A stretch of 64,000 nt of DNA from NCBI GenBank assembly GCA_964304625.1, contig OZ199838.1:4464001-4528000 (forward strand), given 5' to 3'. Below, one piece after another: positions 1 to 11,168 of the stretch (position 1 is its first letter; each line of letters begins with the position of its first letter). Source of the DNA: Kudoa neothunni (lineage: Eukaryota > Cnidaria). A program made the position numbers and the translations under genes. The notes beneath the pieces are model-generated. The model was not told the DNA's origin. It searched no databases and saw nothing but the letters and a program-made list of their open reading frames with translations.

Positions 1-135
1 TACTAAACAAAATGATCTCAAATAATACATACAACAATATCGAATAGCCTATACAAAATAATTTTAACTCAAATTCCGGTGATGATTGCGATTTAAAAAT
101 ATCAGAATCTGACAATTTCCTATAAAGATTATTTT

Positions 136-261
136 GACTCTTCAAGAAAACAATATAGTAACAGATGCTTTCACCACCCGAGGACTAAGATTAAGAAGTC
201 TACGTTATCTTGTTCTAATTGCGGTGAATTTATTTGCCAAAACCATACCAAGAAAAAATGA
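136..261 (+). pseudogene. piggyBac-type C-terminal zinc-binding tail, remnant
   Basis: A 41-codon open stretch carries a basic segment followed by Cys-x2-Cys-x5-Cys-x2-His (CSNCGEFICQNH). This resembles the cysteine-rich domain at the C-terminus of piggyBac transposases, which binds the element's ends. A TGA stops the frame just before a further C-x2-C-like stretch. No catalytic core lies within the window upstream, so only the tail is seen. The call rests on a short motif; another zinc-binding protein is possible. Confidence 0.4.
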
Positions 262-1161
262 GTTATCTCATGTAACAAGTGACCCGAAAAGTTTTCTCAT
301 ATAAATTTGTTATTATTAATGTCAAATCTATTGGGCGGGGATTTTGTAGTATATTTAAAATTGAAGGGTTAATTTAATTGTGCAATTTTAATACACACGA
401 TTCTTACCAGTTGGTAAGACTCATAGTTAACTTAGTATAATCGGCTGCATTTGATTATATATTTTAATTGAAAATTCATAAAAAGTTAAATGATCAAGTA
501 TAATCAAAAATATACTCAGCCGCATACTGTTTATAACAATAATAACCCCCTTCCAACGTCTTTGCAAAACATCTATTTTTCATATTGCCTCAAATATTTT
601 TATAATTCAACATGATAATGAAAAATGAATTTTCAACGCCGCCCTAATACAGTGCTTTGAAAAGCAATGAGACGATCAAAATGCGCCAGCAGATATGCGC
701 ACTAAGTTTACTTTAAATTCTCCAAATAAAGAGGTTAACCCATGGCGACATCATTTAAAATTGCATTAGAAATGTTAATTGTAACTTTCAGCAAGATTTG
801 AAGTGAAAGGAATATCGTTCATGGCTCTAAATGATCATTTCAAGATTCAGTAGATTGATTGGTTCCTTCTAGGTAGTTCTTTCAGAATATCGAAAAAATG
901 AAGATAAATTAATATCCTTTAACTCGGTTTCCTTCGTTAATTTTTTTTGTACTCGTCTTCAACAAGGTTTGTTGATATGGAAACAAATGAGTTTACTAAC
1001 AAATATAAAAATTTAGAAAAACTTTTATGTTGACTATATATTCCAATTGTTTGTTTTCTGATTAACATTTGACTAGAATTTAAGATGTACAATTAAATAC
1101 TCAATTTTGTTGTTTTTTTAAAGAGCAACATAAGCTTATATTTTAAATCGATAAAAATATG
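262..1161. other. AT-rich stretch without recognisable gene
   Basis: Many stops occur in all frames and no domain was recognised. It may include the 3' flank of the piggyBac remnant to its left. Confidence 0.5.
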
Positions 1162-1164
1162 TCT

Positions 1165-1206
<42 letters not shown>

Positions 1207-1988
1207 TTGTAATATCCATGTGTGTGTCTGTGTAAGTGCGCAAATCTTCTCCTCATACAGAGACTTTCTAGACTATTTGAGTTTCGTAATATACTTTAAA
1301 AAAATACAACGAGGTTGTCTGATTGCTTAAAAGTTGATGAATTGGTGGTGTCAACTTTTTGTAAACAGATTAGCGCTGACGATAACGAGATTATCACAAT
1401 TCGTGATTTCCTAATGGGTTCAGTGATATGCGTAGATAACTCTAATTTTCTGGATGTAAATAGAACTGAATCTTTGATAGTTTATTCTTTTCTACTTTTG
1501 AACGTATTTAAGACGATCTACAACATTCGTTCGTGCGTAGGCGGGGAGTCGGTGTAAACGAAGATTTCTTGTTTATAGGGGAGATTAACACACGAGAATA
1601 AATTATTTACTTTGCACGTTTGATTAAAGATAAAGTGTTTCAAATATTTTCAAAATAAACATAAAATGATGTTATAACATTATAATTAAATTAAATATTG
1701 TTAACAAACTTTTAGGTTAGTTAGTTAGTTCATCGACGGGTTAGTTAAAGTGATTAATACGCCACACGAGTTGTAAGAACTTATGATTTCTTAATGAGAA
1801 TAAAGTCCAATAAAGAATAACGTGAAGATGATCGAGACATTACTGTTTATATCGATCAACATTGTCGTAGAAAAGGGCGATAAAATAATTATAATTTACT
1901 TTGAACTTAAAGTGACCTTGACCTGCTCAAGGCTTTAGTCTGTGTGGCCGGGAGAGGAAACCCACGCGAGGCGGGGCTTTTGCGGTAG
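1162..1988 (+). mobile_element. Short non-autonomous Helitron
   Basis: The left end starts TCTATT, then a TA run and a GT-rich segment (gtgtgtctgtgtaagtg), as do two other Helitron 5' ends here. The right end carries a GC-rich stem region (gcgaggcggggctttt) and then a degenerate CTAG at 1985-1988, matching the 3' end of the minus-strand Helitron at 46,719 over about 100 bp. Helitrons begin TC, end CTRR and insert between A and T; the right terminus here reads GGTAG, so it has decayed. The interior has no transposase. The 5' base is uncertain by a few positions. Confidence 0.55.
1169..1204. repeat. (TA)n microsatellite
   Basis: About 18 perfect TA units lie just inside the inferred Helitron 5' terminus. 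Helitron 5' ends of this family carry a shorter TATA-like stretch at the same place, so the run probably expanded from it. Confidence 0.9.
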
Positions 1989-2395
1989 AATTTACAAAGT
2001 TGAAGCGTCCGTGTGTACGTGTCAGCAAGTACGCATGTGCGTAAAAATGTATTTCCTTATAGAAAGACATTTATGAAACTTCTAAACATTCATGATACAG
2101 TAAAAATTATTCTAATTGTTGCGGCATCATTAAAAGCTCTAAAAATAAAAATTTATTTTCCAGGTTTTAATTTCGTTGGCCGGATTCAAATAGTTCATTT
2201 ATAGGATTATACCCAATGTAATATGATTAAAACTTTATTAAGTAGGAATAAAATCACTTATTTCAGGGTGATGGTTGATGTCAACACTCTTGTTACATGT
2301 TATAATCAAACGCTGATTTAATATTGTCAACTACCTGTATACAGAAATTAGGTGTGCATTTTATAAGATGAACGCAATTACATTCTTTATATATA

Positions 2396-3539
2396 CTAGC
2401 GTGAACTGCCCAGCGTTGCTTGAGGAAGATTTCGCATAGATACGCTTCTTAACAATATTCAAAAAATATATTGAGGTTGTGAATTAACCCATAGAAGAAA
2501 AATAACTAATAAATTTTAAACATCATACATTAACAAATTGGATTGACGAAATTTAGATTATGATCACTTCTGTGAAGGAAAGTATCATTCCCGGCGTTCA
2601 TTTAAAAATTTCATGACCCGGCACCAATGCTAAATAATTTAAGGTCCGCGTCATTTTTTTCTACATTCCTGAATTATTTACATTACCATAAAGTGTTGTC
2701 TAAAATGTTATTTGTTGGCCCACGGATTTATCAAAGCCGATTCTGGCCTGACTCGGAAAGCTTATGACATAAACTTTATGTCATGCTTTTCTGGGGAGGT
2801 AAAAAAATAGAAATAGAAGAAAATTTACGACAACTGATCTTTAATGATCAAATTATTATCCCATGTCCCGGCGTGAACATTAATTCATTATTTCTCATAA
2901 ACAGTTTCAGATCGAGTCAATATCAGCATAAATTATTAAAATAATAAGATTAAGTAAAAGTACATTCATCTGAATTTAATTTAATCCCAGAAAGTTAAAC
3001 TTAGGGGTCGACTTTAATAAAATCTATAGACATGGTGCTTGTATTATAAGGCTTCAATCTATCTGATTATAGAATTCCTTTCCAAACGCTATTAATGATG
3101 CAAACATAGACTTTTCCCATATTTTAAACCATTAATAGAACTATTAAAATATACTTAACAAGTCATATGCGCAAAACCCAGAATATACACGCCATCTTTA
3201 TATAAAAATTCAGATGTTATGGCTTAATTTAAATTTGATAAAGCATATAAGGAGGAAAGTTAACTCCAACCATCCATCGACAGGTCATAAGCAGGTGTTA
3301 ATCCTATTGTTGAACTCAAGTAATCCGAAAAATAAACTTTGAATCGACAAAACCACCATTTTCTAAACACTTTGGGGAACATTTGGTAGTGTAAAAACGA
3401 TTGAAAGATTTTTTGAAACATTGTAGTTTTTAAAAAACTTCATAAATGTCTCTCTATAAGGAAAAAAATTTTGACGCACATGCATACTTGCCGACACACA
3501 CACGGACATTTCAGCTTTGTATACACAATAGATAGTAGA
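2396..3539 (-). mobile_element. Short non-autonomous Helitron, nested
   Basis: Read on the minus strand it begins TCTACTATC after an A, continues with the family's GT-rich segment (gtccgtgtgtgtgtcggcaag) and ends with a GC-rich stem region and CTAG followed by T (plus 2395-2399). The first 120 bases are an inverted copy of 1996-2105. No coding sequence was seen. Both termini fit the A/T insertion rule. Confidence 0.55.
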
Positions 3540-4578
3540 TGACTCATAAATATATTTTACTTGACAGGCGCTCATTAAGAATTTTTATTAATTGTTTTAA
3601 TGCAATAAAATGGATTACATCTGCTAATTTAAAGATGGATTGGTAACATATTATAATTAGGTCAATTAAAGCCTTCTAATTCTAGGTCAACAACCTTAGA
3701 TTTAATTGAAGCAGCATGTTAAATTAAACCTATAACAATTAAATTCAGTAACAAAGTTTTAGTTTTACTTTACCTGACTATTTAATATTTTAGGTGGATA
3801 TTTTGACTGCGTAACTATGTTATACTCAAGAGTATATTATAGTTTATATCGGATCAAGTGTTATTAATTTGAGCTAAAAAATTAGTTTATTTAAGTTACC
3901 TTCTAACTTAATAGTTGTTGTTATTTCCATGAGTTCCGTAAAATTACCTTAATTTTAATTTCATCAATCACAATTTTTAAAAGTATAATACTTTAAATAA
4001 TTTATTGTTTAATCCTTTCTATGGGTTAACTGAAAGTATTAGTGTATTCTTCAAATGTTCTTAAAGGAATCTTCCACTCAATAACATTTTTGATACGAAG
4101 TCAAACTGGGTATATCGTGTTATAGACACAAATGTCAATTTATTCATCACAATTGCTGTTACACAATATTAATTCATCAAGGCTTCTTTAATGGAGTGGC
4201 TCTCTATTGTAATCGTTCACGCATTTTTCTACTTCAAGCCATTATCCCATCTGTTTTTAAGACAATAGCCCTCGCTACAATACAGAAAATTCAAGATTAT
4301 TTCCTTTTAGCATATGATTTTCACAATAAGGAAGAATACATATCCGCCAGATATATTTATTTCTGTAACGTAAAAATTATTATCATCCATATCACATAAC
4401 TTTTACTTATAAAATCATGTTCGGCGTTATTTCTCGGTACAAACATTCGATGTATTATGTATCAATATTTTAATAGTAATATTAAGATTATTTCTATTTT
4501 CAAATATGGTTAATGTAAATGAGTATCCATATTCTAATGTGATTCAAACAATATCACAATTGCGAAGAAGTAGAAGAC

Positions 4579-6853
4579 TTGAGGAAAAAAGGAGGAGGGA
4601 AGCAATTTGAAGACTTGAAGAGGTCGAACGACAGAGAGAATAGGAATCTCCAAAATAGAATGAGAAATCAATTTCATCGTTCTCATGAAACGTTAGAAAT
4701 CAGATTCGAACGTCTACACTCGAACGTGGTAAGACAAAGAATTAGGCGTTCCCAACAAACAGAAAACGAAACTAAGATGAGAAGAGAAGAGATCGAAACA
4801 GGTTAACAAAATGGAATCGACTCACATCAGAATCTGAGCAACAAAGAGTTCAACGTTTAATTATGGAGGCGTCTCGAAGAGCACAGAAGCGTTTGAATGC
4901 AACTGACGGCATCAGACTGGAGCGATTGGGATCCGATAGATTGTACTATTTCACTCGAAGAACCGAACAACTATAATTAGAAATATGGAACAAAGCTGCC
5001 TTGATATACGATCCAAGTTACGATTACTCTTCTCAAAAATTGTCAGCATTGGTAAAATGTGTAAAATATGCTAATATTGTAAAGGTGAAAAATGGGAAGG
5101 TGAAAATGTTGTTGTGTTATTCCGCTAGAAAAATTAGACTCGAAGGATTTGCTGAACCTCCTATATTAATGAAAAATGTATTACTCGGTGAAAGCAACGA
5201 GTCTAAACACTTCTTGAGGAACATCGGGAAATACAAAAAACAAATTCCAGATGACATCTTTTGATGTTAAAATCATATCAGAAACTGGATATATGCCTAC
5301 CTTCAAAATATTAGGTCAAATTAGCCATAGAATCGGTTCTTTGTTACCACCGACTGAACGGGATCGTGGGTTCCTACAACTTTATTTCATTGAAGATTAT
5401 CGTAATCAGGCTGAAAGTAGACGATCAATATATCCAGATTTATGTTATGATTTAATTTTTTTACTTCAGAATATGCATTTGAGATTTAATAGTTACTTTA
5501 AGGTTTCAAATTTGCTTTGGAACTTGATGAAGCATTAAATGTCGATATTGTTATTGATGCTAATAGACGCCCCCATGGAGAGCACGAGAGAAGATATAAC
5601 CTCCCGAATGTATCGAAGTTGCTGTATTAATGACAGGCGAGACTCACAATAAAAGAGATATCATTTTAAGATGCAAGGACCGTAGTCTACAAGGAATCGA
5701 TGAGACCCATAGATCGTACGACCCTCTCCAATATCCACTGATTCATATAAAAGGAGAGGATCGCTATCATTTTGGTATACCACGGGTTGGCACTAATTAA
5801 AGAGTGTCTTGCAAGGACTTTTATGCATATATTTTTATGACAAGGCATGGAATATGTAATTGTTTGCATTATTATCTAGCATTATTTCAACAATATGCGG
5901 TGGATATGTACACTAAAGTTGAATCAGAGCGATTGTGTTACATCAGGACTCACCAGAAAGAACTTCGTGTCGATTCTTATATTCATTTAAGGGGCAGTAT
6001 CAATAATGATGCAACCAACATGAATCATGGTCAGCTATGTATTTTACCCTCCTCGTACACTGGCTCATCCTGTCATATGCATGAAAAAACGCAAGACTAA
6101 ATGTCATACGTTCGTTATTTTGGACGACCAGATCTGTTCATAACTTTCACAAGTAATCCGTTACGTGAGAAAATTACCTCAGAATCATTTCCTGGTCAAG
6201 TTTCAAAGAATTGCCATGACATAATTTCTCGCGTTTTAAATCTAAAATTGATAGTCTTAATGAGCTTATTAAAAAGAAATCAAATTTTCGAACCAATACA
6301 ATGCTACATGTACACAATAGAATGACAAAAAAGGGGTTTACCACACACTCATATATTAGTTTTGTTGGGGGAAAAGTTACGTCTCGACGACATTGACAAA
6401 TGTATATCGTCAGAATTACTTGATCAATCGATGGACTCGTTGTTATTTGAAGTTATGAAGACCCAAATGATCCAGGGTCCCTGTGGCGGGCTAAATCGAC
6501 ATAGCCCATGCATGAAAAATGGTAAATGTAGCAAAAATTCTCCGACAAAATTTATTCCGCAGACTCAAACGGACAACGATGGTTATCCCATGTACAAAAG
6601 AAGACGACCTGCTGACGGTGGTTTGGAGATCCTGTTAACAATGAAAAAAGGGGCAGCAGTGAAAGTAGACAACAGATGGGTTGTTCCATATTGTCCTCTA
6701 TTGTCAAAAATATTTAAAACCCACATTAATGTTGAGTTCCGCAATTCTATCAAAGCCATAAAATATGTATGTAAATATGTCAACAATGGGCCGGATGCTG
6801 TGTCATACGCTCTTACTTGCCAAAATATTACAGACGAAGTTAGCCAATTCTAA
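4579..6853 (+). pseudogene. Helitron Rep (HUH nuclease) region, broken
   Basis: Fragments in three frames follow the order of a Helitron transposase. An Arg-rich N-terminal segment (4579-4806) is followed by a zinc-finger-like region ending GKVKM (5085-5115), then QMTSFDVK, GYMPTFKILGQISHRIGSLLP (5290-5350) and FGRPDLFITFTSNP (6118-6160). The metal-binding HUH motif PHTHIL lies at 6340-6357, just after a TGA that replaces the Trp of EWQKRG. The paired catalytic tyrosines appear as KYVCKYVNNGPD near 6761-6796, so both active-site motifs survive. At least six stops or frame changes make it inactive. Confidence 0.88.
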
Positions 6854-7236
6854 TTGGGGCGTTACATAAGTTGCAGCAAGGCGTTTTGGAGAATTTTTGG
6901 TTTCAATATCCATGGAAGATTTCCATCAGTTCAACATCTTAGCGTTCATTTAGAAACGGGCAAAGGATCTATTACGACGAATCTAATCTATTAAATCAAA
7001 TTCAAAATCCCAAAGATACGACGCTCACTGCATTCTTTAAACTTCGTCAAGATAATTCTTTCGCAAAATCACTTTTTTATTATCAAGTCCCATCATATTA
7101 CACTTGAAAACAAAATAAATGGATCAGGAGAAGAAGAGAAGTAGCAGTGGAAGTTTAACGTGATATAAAATTTGATTTTACGTTAGGAAGAGTATATAAG
7201 ATACATCCAAGTCAGCAGGAATGTTTTTATCTGGGA

Positions 7237-9070
7237 ATGCTATTACACGAAATAAAGGGACCTACATGCTTTGAAAATATTCGTACCTATAATAATCACG
7301 TTTGTGCGGCATATAGAGAAGCTTGTATGATGCAGGATATCCTGAAAAGTGACAACCACTGGGAGAAAACAATTATGGAAGATATTGTGTCCACCTTAGC
7401 TTCACAAATACGACGCCTACTTGCCATTTTAACAAAATCGTGCGAATTATAACTAAAATTTAGAGAAGAAATGAATGAAGACTATCTACACAATTTTCAA
7501 ATATGTTGCGACAATTTCTCAGTAACTTTCGACGATACTATTTTTGACATGACATTATTAAATATTGAAGATATCTCGAGAAATAGGGGTGGAGATAAGT
7601 TAGAAAACTATGGATTTCCAACATTTATTAGAAGGTTCAGAAGTAATATCCACACCGAGATTCAAAAAGAATTAGGTTATAATCCGAACGAACTTTCATC
7701 TTATGTGTTGTTAAATAAACCTAAACTCGCAGAGGAGCAACTGGTTGCATTTAACAAAATTTTACAATGTTTACATTGTTCTACAAACTAAAATCAATTA
7801 TTTTTTCTTGATGCTCCCGGTGGTACTTGAAAACATTTCTCATCAATATTATATCGGCGGAAATTAGACAAAGCAAAGAGATTGTTTTAGCAGTTGCTTC
7901 CTCGGGGATTACTGCCACTCTTTTTCCCGGAGGGTGAACAGCTCAGAGTGTCTTCAGGTTACCACTGAAATTAAATGACGATATTGCAACATGCAATACA
8001 ACAAGGGGAAGTGGAACGGCTGAATTGCTCAAACGGTGTGTTGCGATTATTTGGGATGAATGCACAATGGCCAACAAGGTCTCATTCGAAGCTTTGGATA
8101 GAACACTTTGTGATTTAAAAGAGAACAATTTGCCTTTTGGTGAGATCATTGTTATTTTAGCCGATGACTTTAGACAAACACTACCAATAGTACCGAGGGG
8201 CTCAAGAATTGACCAAGTTAATTTGTGTTCGAAGTCATCATTTTTCTGGAATCGTGTAAATTTGTTGAAACATTCCAAAAATATGAGATCTCATCTCATT
8301 AGTAAATAAGATTCTACTTTTTTTCCAGAAAATATTTTAAAAATTGGCGAAGGCAGAGTAGATCGCTATGAGAATGGATAAATATCAATGGATTCCGTTG
8401 GGATATTGGTAAATAACGAGAGCGAATTGATAGACAAGGTGTTTAATGACATTGAAAACAGGTTCTGTGATGGAAATTGGTTATGTGAACGAGGTATCGT
8501 TTTACTCACAAACCAGATTGTTAATCAAATTAACAATCAAATGATACAAAAACTTCCAGGAGATGAGAAAATTTACAAATCTATTGATAGAGTAGATGAC
8601 CCCTCCGAAAGTGTAAATTATCTTATCGAATTACTGAACAGTCTGGAATTGTCCGGTGTGCCTTCTTACAAAATCACTTTTAAGATCGGATCCCCTGTTA
8701 TATTGATAAGAAATTTTGACGCATCCAGGCTGTTCAATGGTACGAGATTGATAGTAACAAAACTTCTAAACAATATTGTGCACGCAAAAATCATAACTGG
8801 ATGTGCAATAGGAGAATACATGTTTATTCCTGAATACCCTTAATTCCGTCAGATAGCATATTTGCTTTTAAAATATTACATTTTCCAATAAAACTGTTTC
8901 GCCATGTCAATAAATAAATCACGGGGTGAGACTTTTAAAGTTGTCGGTCTACACCTGAAAGAATCATGCTTTTCGCATGGTCAACTCTATGATGCTGCGT
9001 CGCGTGTTGGTTGCAAAGAGAATCTTTATATCTTGGCACAAAATGGTGAAGCGGAAATGTTGTCTTCAGG
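7237..9070 (+). pseudogene. Helitron Pif1-like helicase region, broken
   Basis: This continues the Rep remnant on the same strand, as expected for the single RepHel protein. The Walker A segment FFLDAPGGT-KT (about 7803-7838) has TGA where GGTGKT needs its Gly. Motif II appears as WDECTM (8050-8067) and the next block as ADDFRQTLPIVPRGSR (8160-8207). A region matching the helicase core follows (8388-8840). The last motif, SRGETFKVVG to HGQLYDAASRVG, lies at about 8913-9010, the usual C-terminal 'SHGQLYVALSRV' block. Several breaks. The C-terminal part is one frame away from its neighbour. Confidence 0.88.
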
Positions 9071-10338
9071 GAGGTCCTAAATTAAGCATAAAAAAATTCA
9101 TTCATTTGGCTTCCTACATTTCATATCTACATTTATCAATCGATATATATCAACATCACTTTGATAAGTCCTATCCTGGTATAGAAATTAACAGTTTTCT
9201 TTTTACCTAAATGTGTTCAGAATACTTTTAAGTTGTGAATATCACTTAATTTATGATGATTCCCTAACTTATAATCTACCTTGTGATAAATTTCTGCTCT
9301 TGTTTTGTCTTTTAATCGAAACTAGACACATTCCTTTACTTTGATCTACCCCGAGATCATTTCCATTCCTTTGGTCTTTCGTGAAATTAACATATGCTTC
9401 TTCTTTGAATGTATCCAGATATCAAACTTTGTTTTTGTTTCTAGTTTTAAATTAATAAAACTCCTTTTTAAAAAATTATTTTCGTCTAAATATCCTTATC
9501 GCTGGATGAATCTAATTACTTCATTTGATATCTCAATTTTCTTTCATTATTTCAGAAATCTATTTCCACGACTCCTACGCCTCTCTCTCTCTCTCTCTGT
9601 TGCTAAGCTTCTTCATACCTAATATTTGGAAAAAATACTGCATCATATTCGTCATGTCATTCTTAATTGTCCATTTCCAATAGCTTTAATTGACAGGTAA
9701 TTTTTTACGTACCTTTTAATTCCATTTAGGTCGACAATATTCAAATAATTTAGTTAATGAGATTTTTTATGTTGTTAGTAAAAAATTATGTAATGATCAT
9801 CCTTTGAACTTTTAACAAATGCGTTTGTATTGTATCGACCTTTTAGATAATTAAAAATAATTTAATTCAAAAATAAGGTTTTAATAGTTCCAAGAAGAGA
9901 TTTGGGAGAAAATTTATGAGTTTAACCATCTTTAATCATTCTTAACAAATAGGTAATAGCTTTTATGGTTCTTAAAATGCATTCACTCATATCATAATAG
10001 GAATCAAGTTTTGATTTTCAGGATGTTAGGATAAAAAAATACACGACAACGAATATTAATCATAATTTTTGATAATATGATTATACTTGATGAGTCAGGA
10101 GTAGAACTAGAAATATTTTAACTAAAAACTTTATAATAATTCTCGAGCAAAGCGGGGTTTTCGCGCTAGTTAATATATAAATTATCTAAGAATTTTACGC
10201 CTTTGAAATGTTAATATAAAAGTTTTAACCCATTGGTAGACACAAAAGCAATAACAACACATTAGGGAGAAAAAAGTTAAAAAAGTGATGAAAAACAAAC
10301 TGAAAATACAAAATAGCCTAATAAATAAAGTCATTTGT

Positions 10339-10815
10339 CTAAGGAGGTAGATATTTGGTTATATGCCGTTTCATACCACTCAGCTGGCGACATTCATAAA
10401 CAATTCGAAGGTATTTTTTGACGTTTGGGCAAATTCTTCGCTCAAAAATGGCAAAGTCAGCATTTATTTGGCAAACTTGAAGCTCTTCACACAACTCCTT
10501 TATCTTAACCAGTGCGTAGGTCGTATTTTTATCCAAACACATTAGGTTATCAACTTGAGATTCGGACGAGTTTATGTAGCTTAGTGACGTGGGAACCTTG
10601 CATAATTGAATATTATCTCTTCCCCAGAAGGAGTCGAGAATATGAATTCCTTCATATGCAGAACAAGATAACACTTTAACATCTTCTTCACATAGAATGG
10701 CTTCTGTTTTGGGCAATTTAATCCAACTTGTGATTCTACTTTTATGTTCTGTTGATAGATGAGGAAGAAATGTGAGGCAGATAAAGGTTAACAGAATCGG
10801 ATATGCAGAAAACAT
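10339..10815 (-). CDS. Secreted SUEL-type lectin-domain protein
   Basis: Single-exon gene of 158 residues. An N-terminal hydrophobic segment (residues 1-21, MFSAYPILLTFICLTFLPHLS) looks like a signal peptide. Residues 39-141 match the SUEL/galactose-binding lectin fold: ILC and VLSC near the start, the core DSFWGRDN, then LC, MC, a CEELQVC pair, a Cys after FERR and the closing KYLRIVYEC. Eight cysteines lie in the domain. It binds carbohydrate if it behaves like the family. Its domain resembles that of nematogalectin next door, transcribed the other way from a shared spacer, which suggests duplication and joint expression in capsule-forming cells (inference). No collagen repeat. The ATG at 10,815 is the only sensible start. 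Confidence 0.85.
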   Translation of the reverse strand: MFSAYPILLTFICLTFLPHLSTEHKSRITSWIKLPKTEAILCEEDVKVLSCSAYEGIHILDSFWGRDNIQLCKVPTSLSYINSSESQVDNLMCLDKNTTYALVKIKELCEELQVCQINADFAIFERRICPNVKKYLRIVYECRQLSGMKRHITKYLPP

Positions 10816-11168
10816 TATTCACAGTGTTGAGGTCTTAAGGTTTTGTTTAATTAAAGATTGGCACTTGAAAAAATTTAGTTTTAGTCATTAAGATTCTTTA
10901 TAATAATTTACAGCGGAGAAGTATCAAGACTTTAGCATATACAGTCTTTGAATTTAACCGTAAGCGAGTAGAATATTATCACATTAGATAGGTCGTTTTG
11001 TAATAAGTCTTATTTTTATTGTTGTTATAGGATAGGTTATTCAGAAGCTAAATCGATTCTACCATCTACTTCGTTATAAAAGGGCACTACAGTGATGAAT
11101 ATACGCTGACAGGTACTTAGTAATAAAATTTTCGCGCATTCCGAACTTAACTAACTTCATATTTAGAA
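10816..11168. promoter_or_regulatory. Shared divergent promoter of two lectin genes
   Basis: The 353-bp spacer between two head-to-head SUEL genes holds no gene. On the plus strand TATAAAAG lies at 11,075-11,082, about 90 bp before the nematogalectin ATG, a reasonable TATA box. No equally clear TATA box was found for the minus gene. A bidirectional role is inferred from the arrangement. Confidence 0.55.

Larger units (their letters stand above)
1989..10169 (+). mobile_element. Decayed autonomous Helitron
   Basis: Rolling-circle transposon. The 3' terminus is clear: a GC-rich stem region (gagcaaagcggggttttcgc) followed by CTAG at 10,166-10,169 and a flanking T. The 5' terminus is inferred: 1996-2105 matches the 5' segment of other Helitrons here (aaagttgaagcgtccgtgtg) in plus orientation, directly after the 3' end of the preceding short Helitron. 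Remains of the Rep/helicase gene occupy about 4.5-9.1 kb. A minus-strand Helitron (2396-3539) sits inside. The parts outside the coding remains (2.1-4.5 and 9.2-10.1 kb) contain no other gene, only AT-rich DNA and a (CT)n run near 9580. Extent from 10,169 back to about 4.5 kb is firm; from 4.5 to 1989 is inference. Confidence 0.6.
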
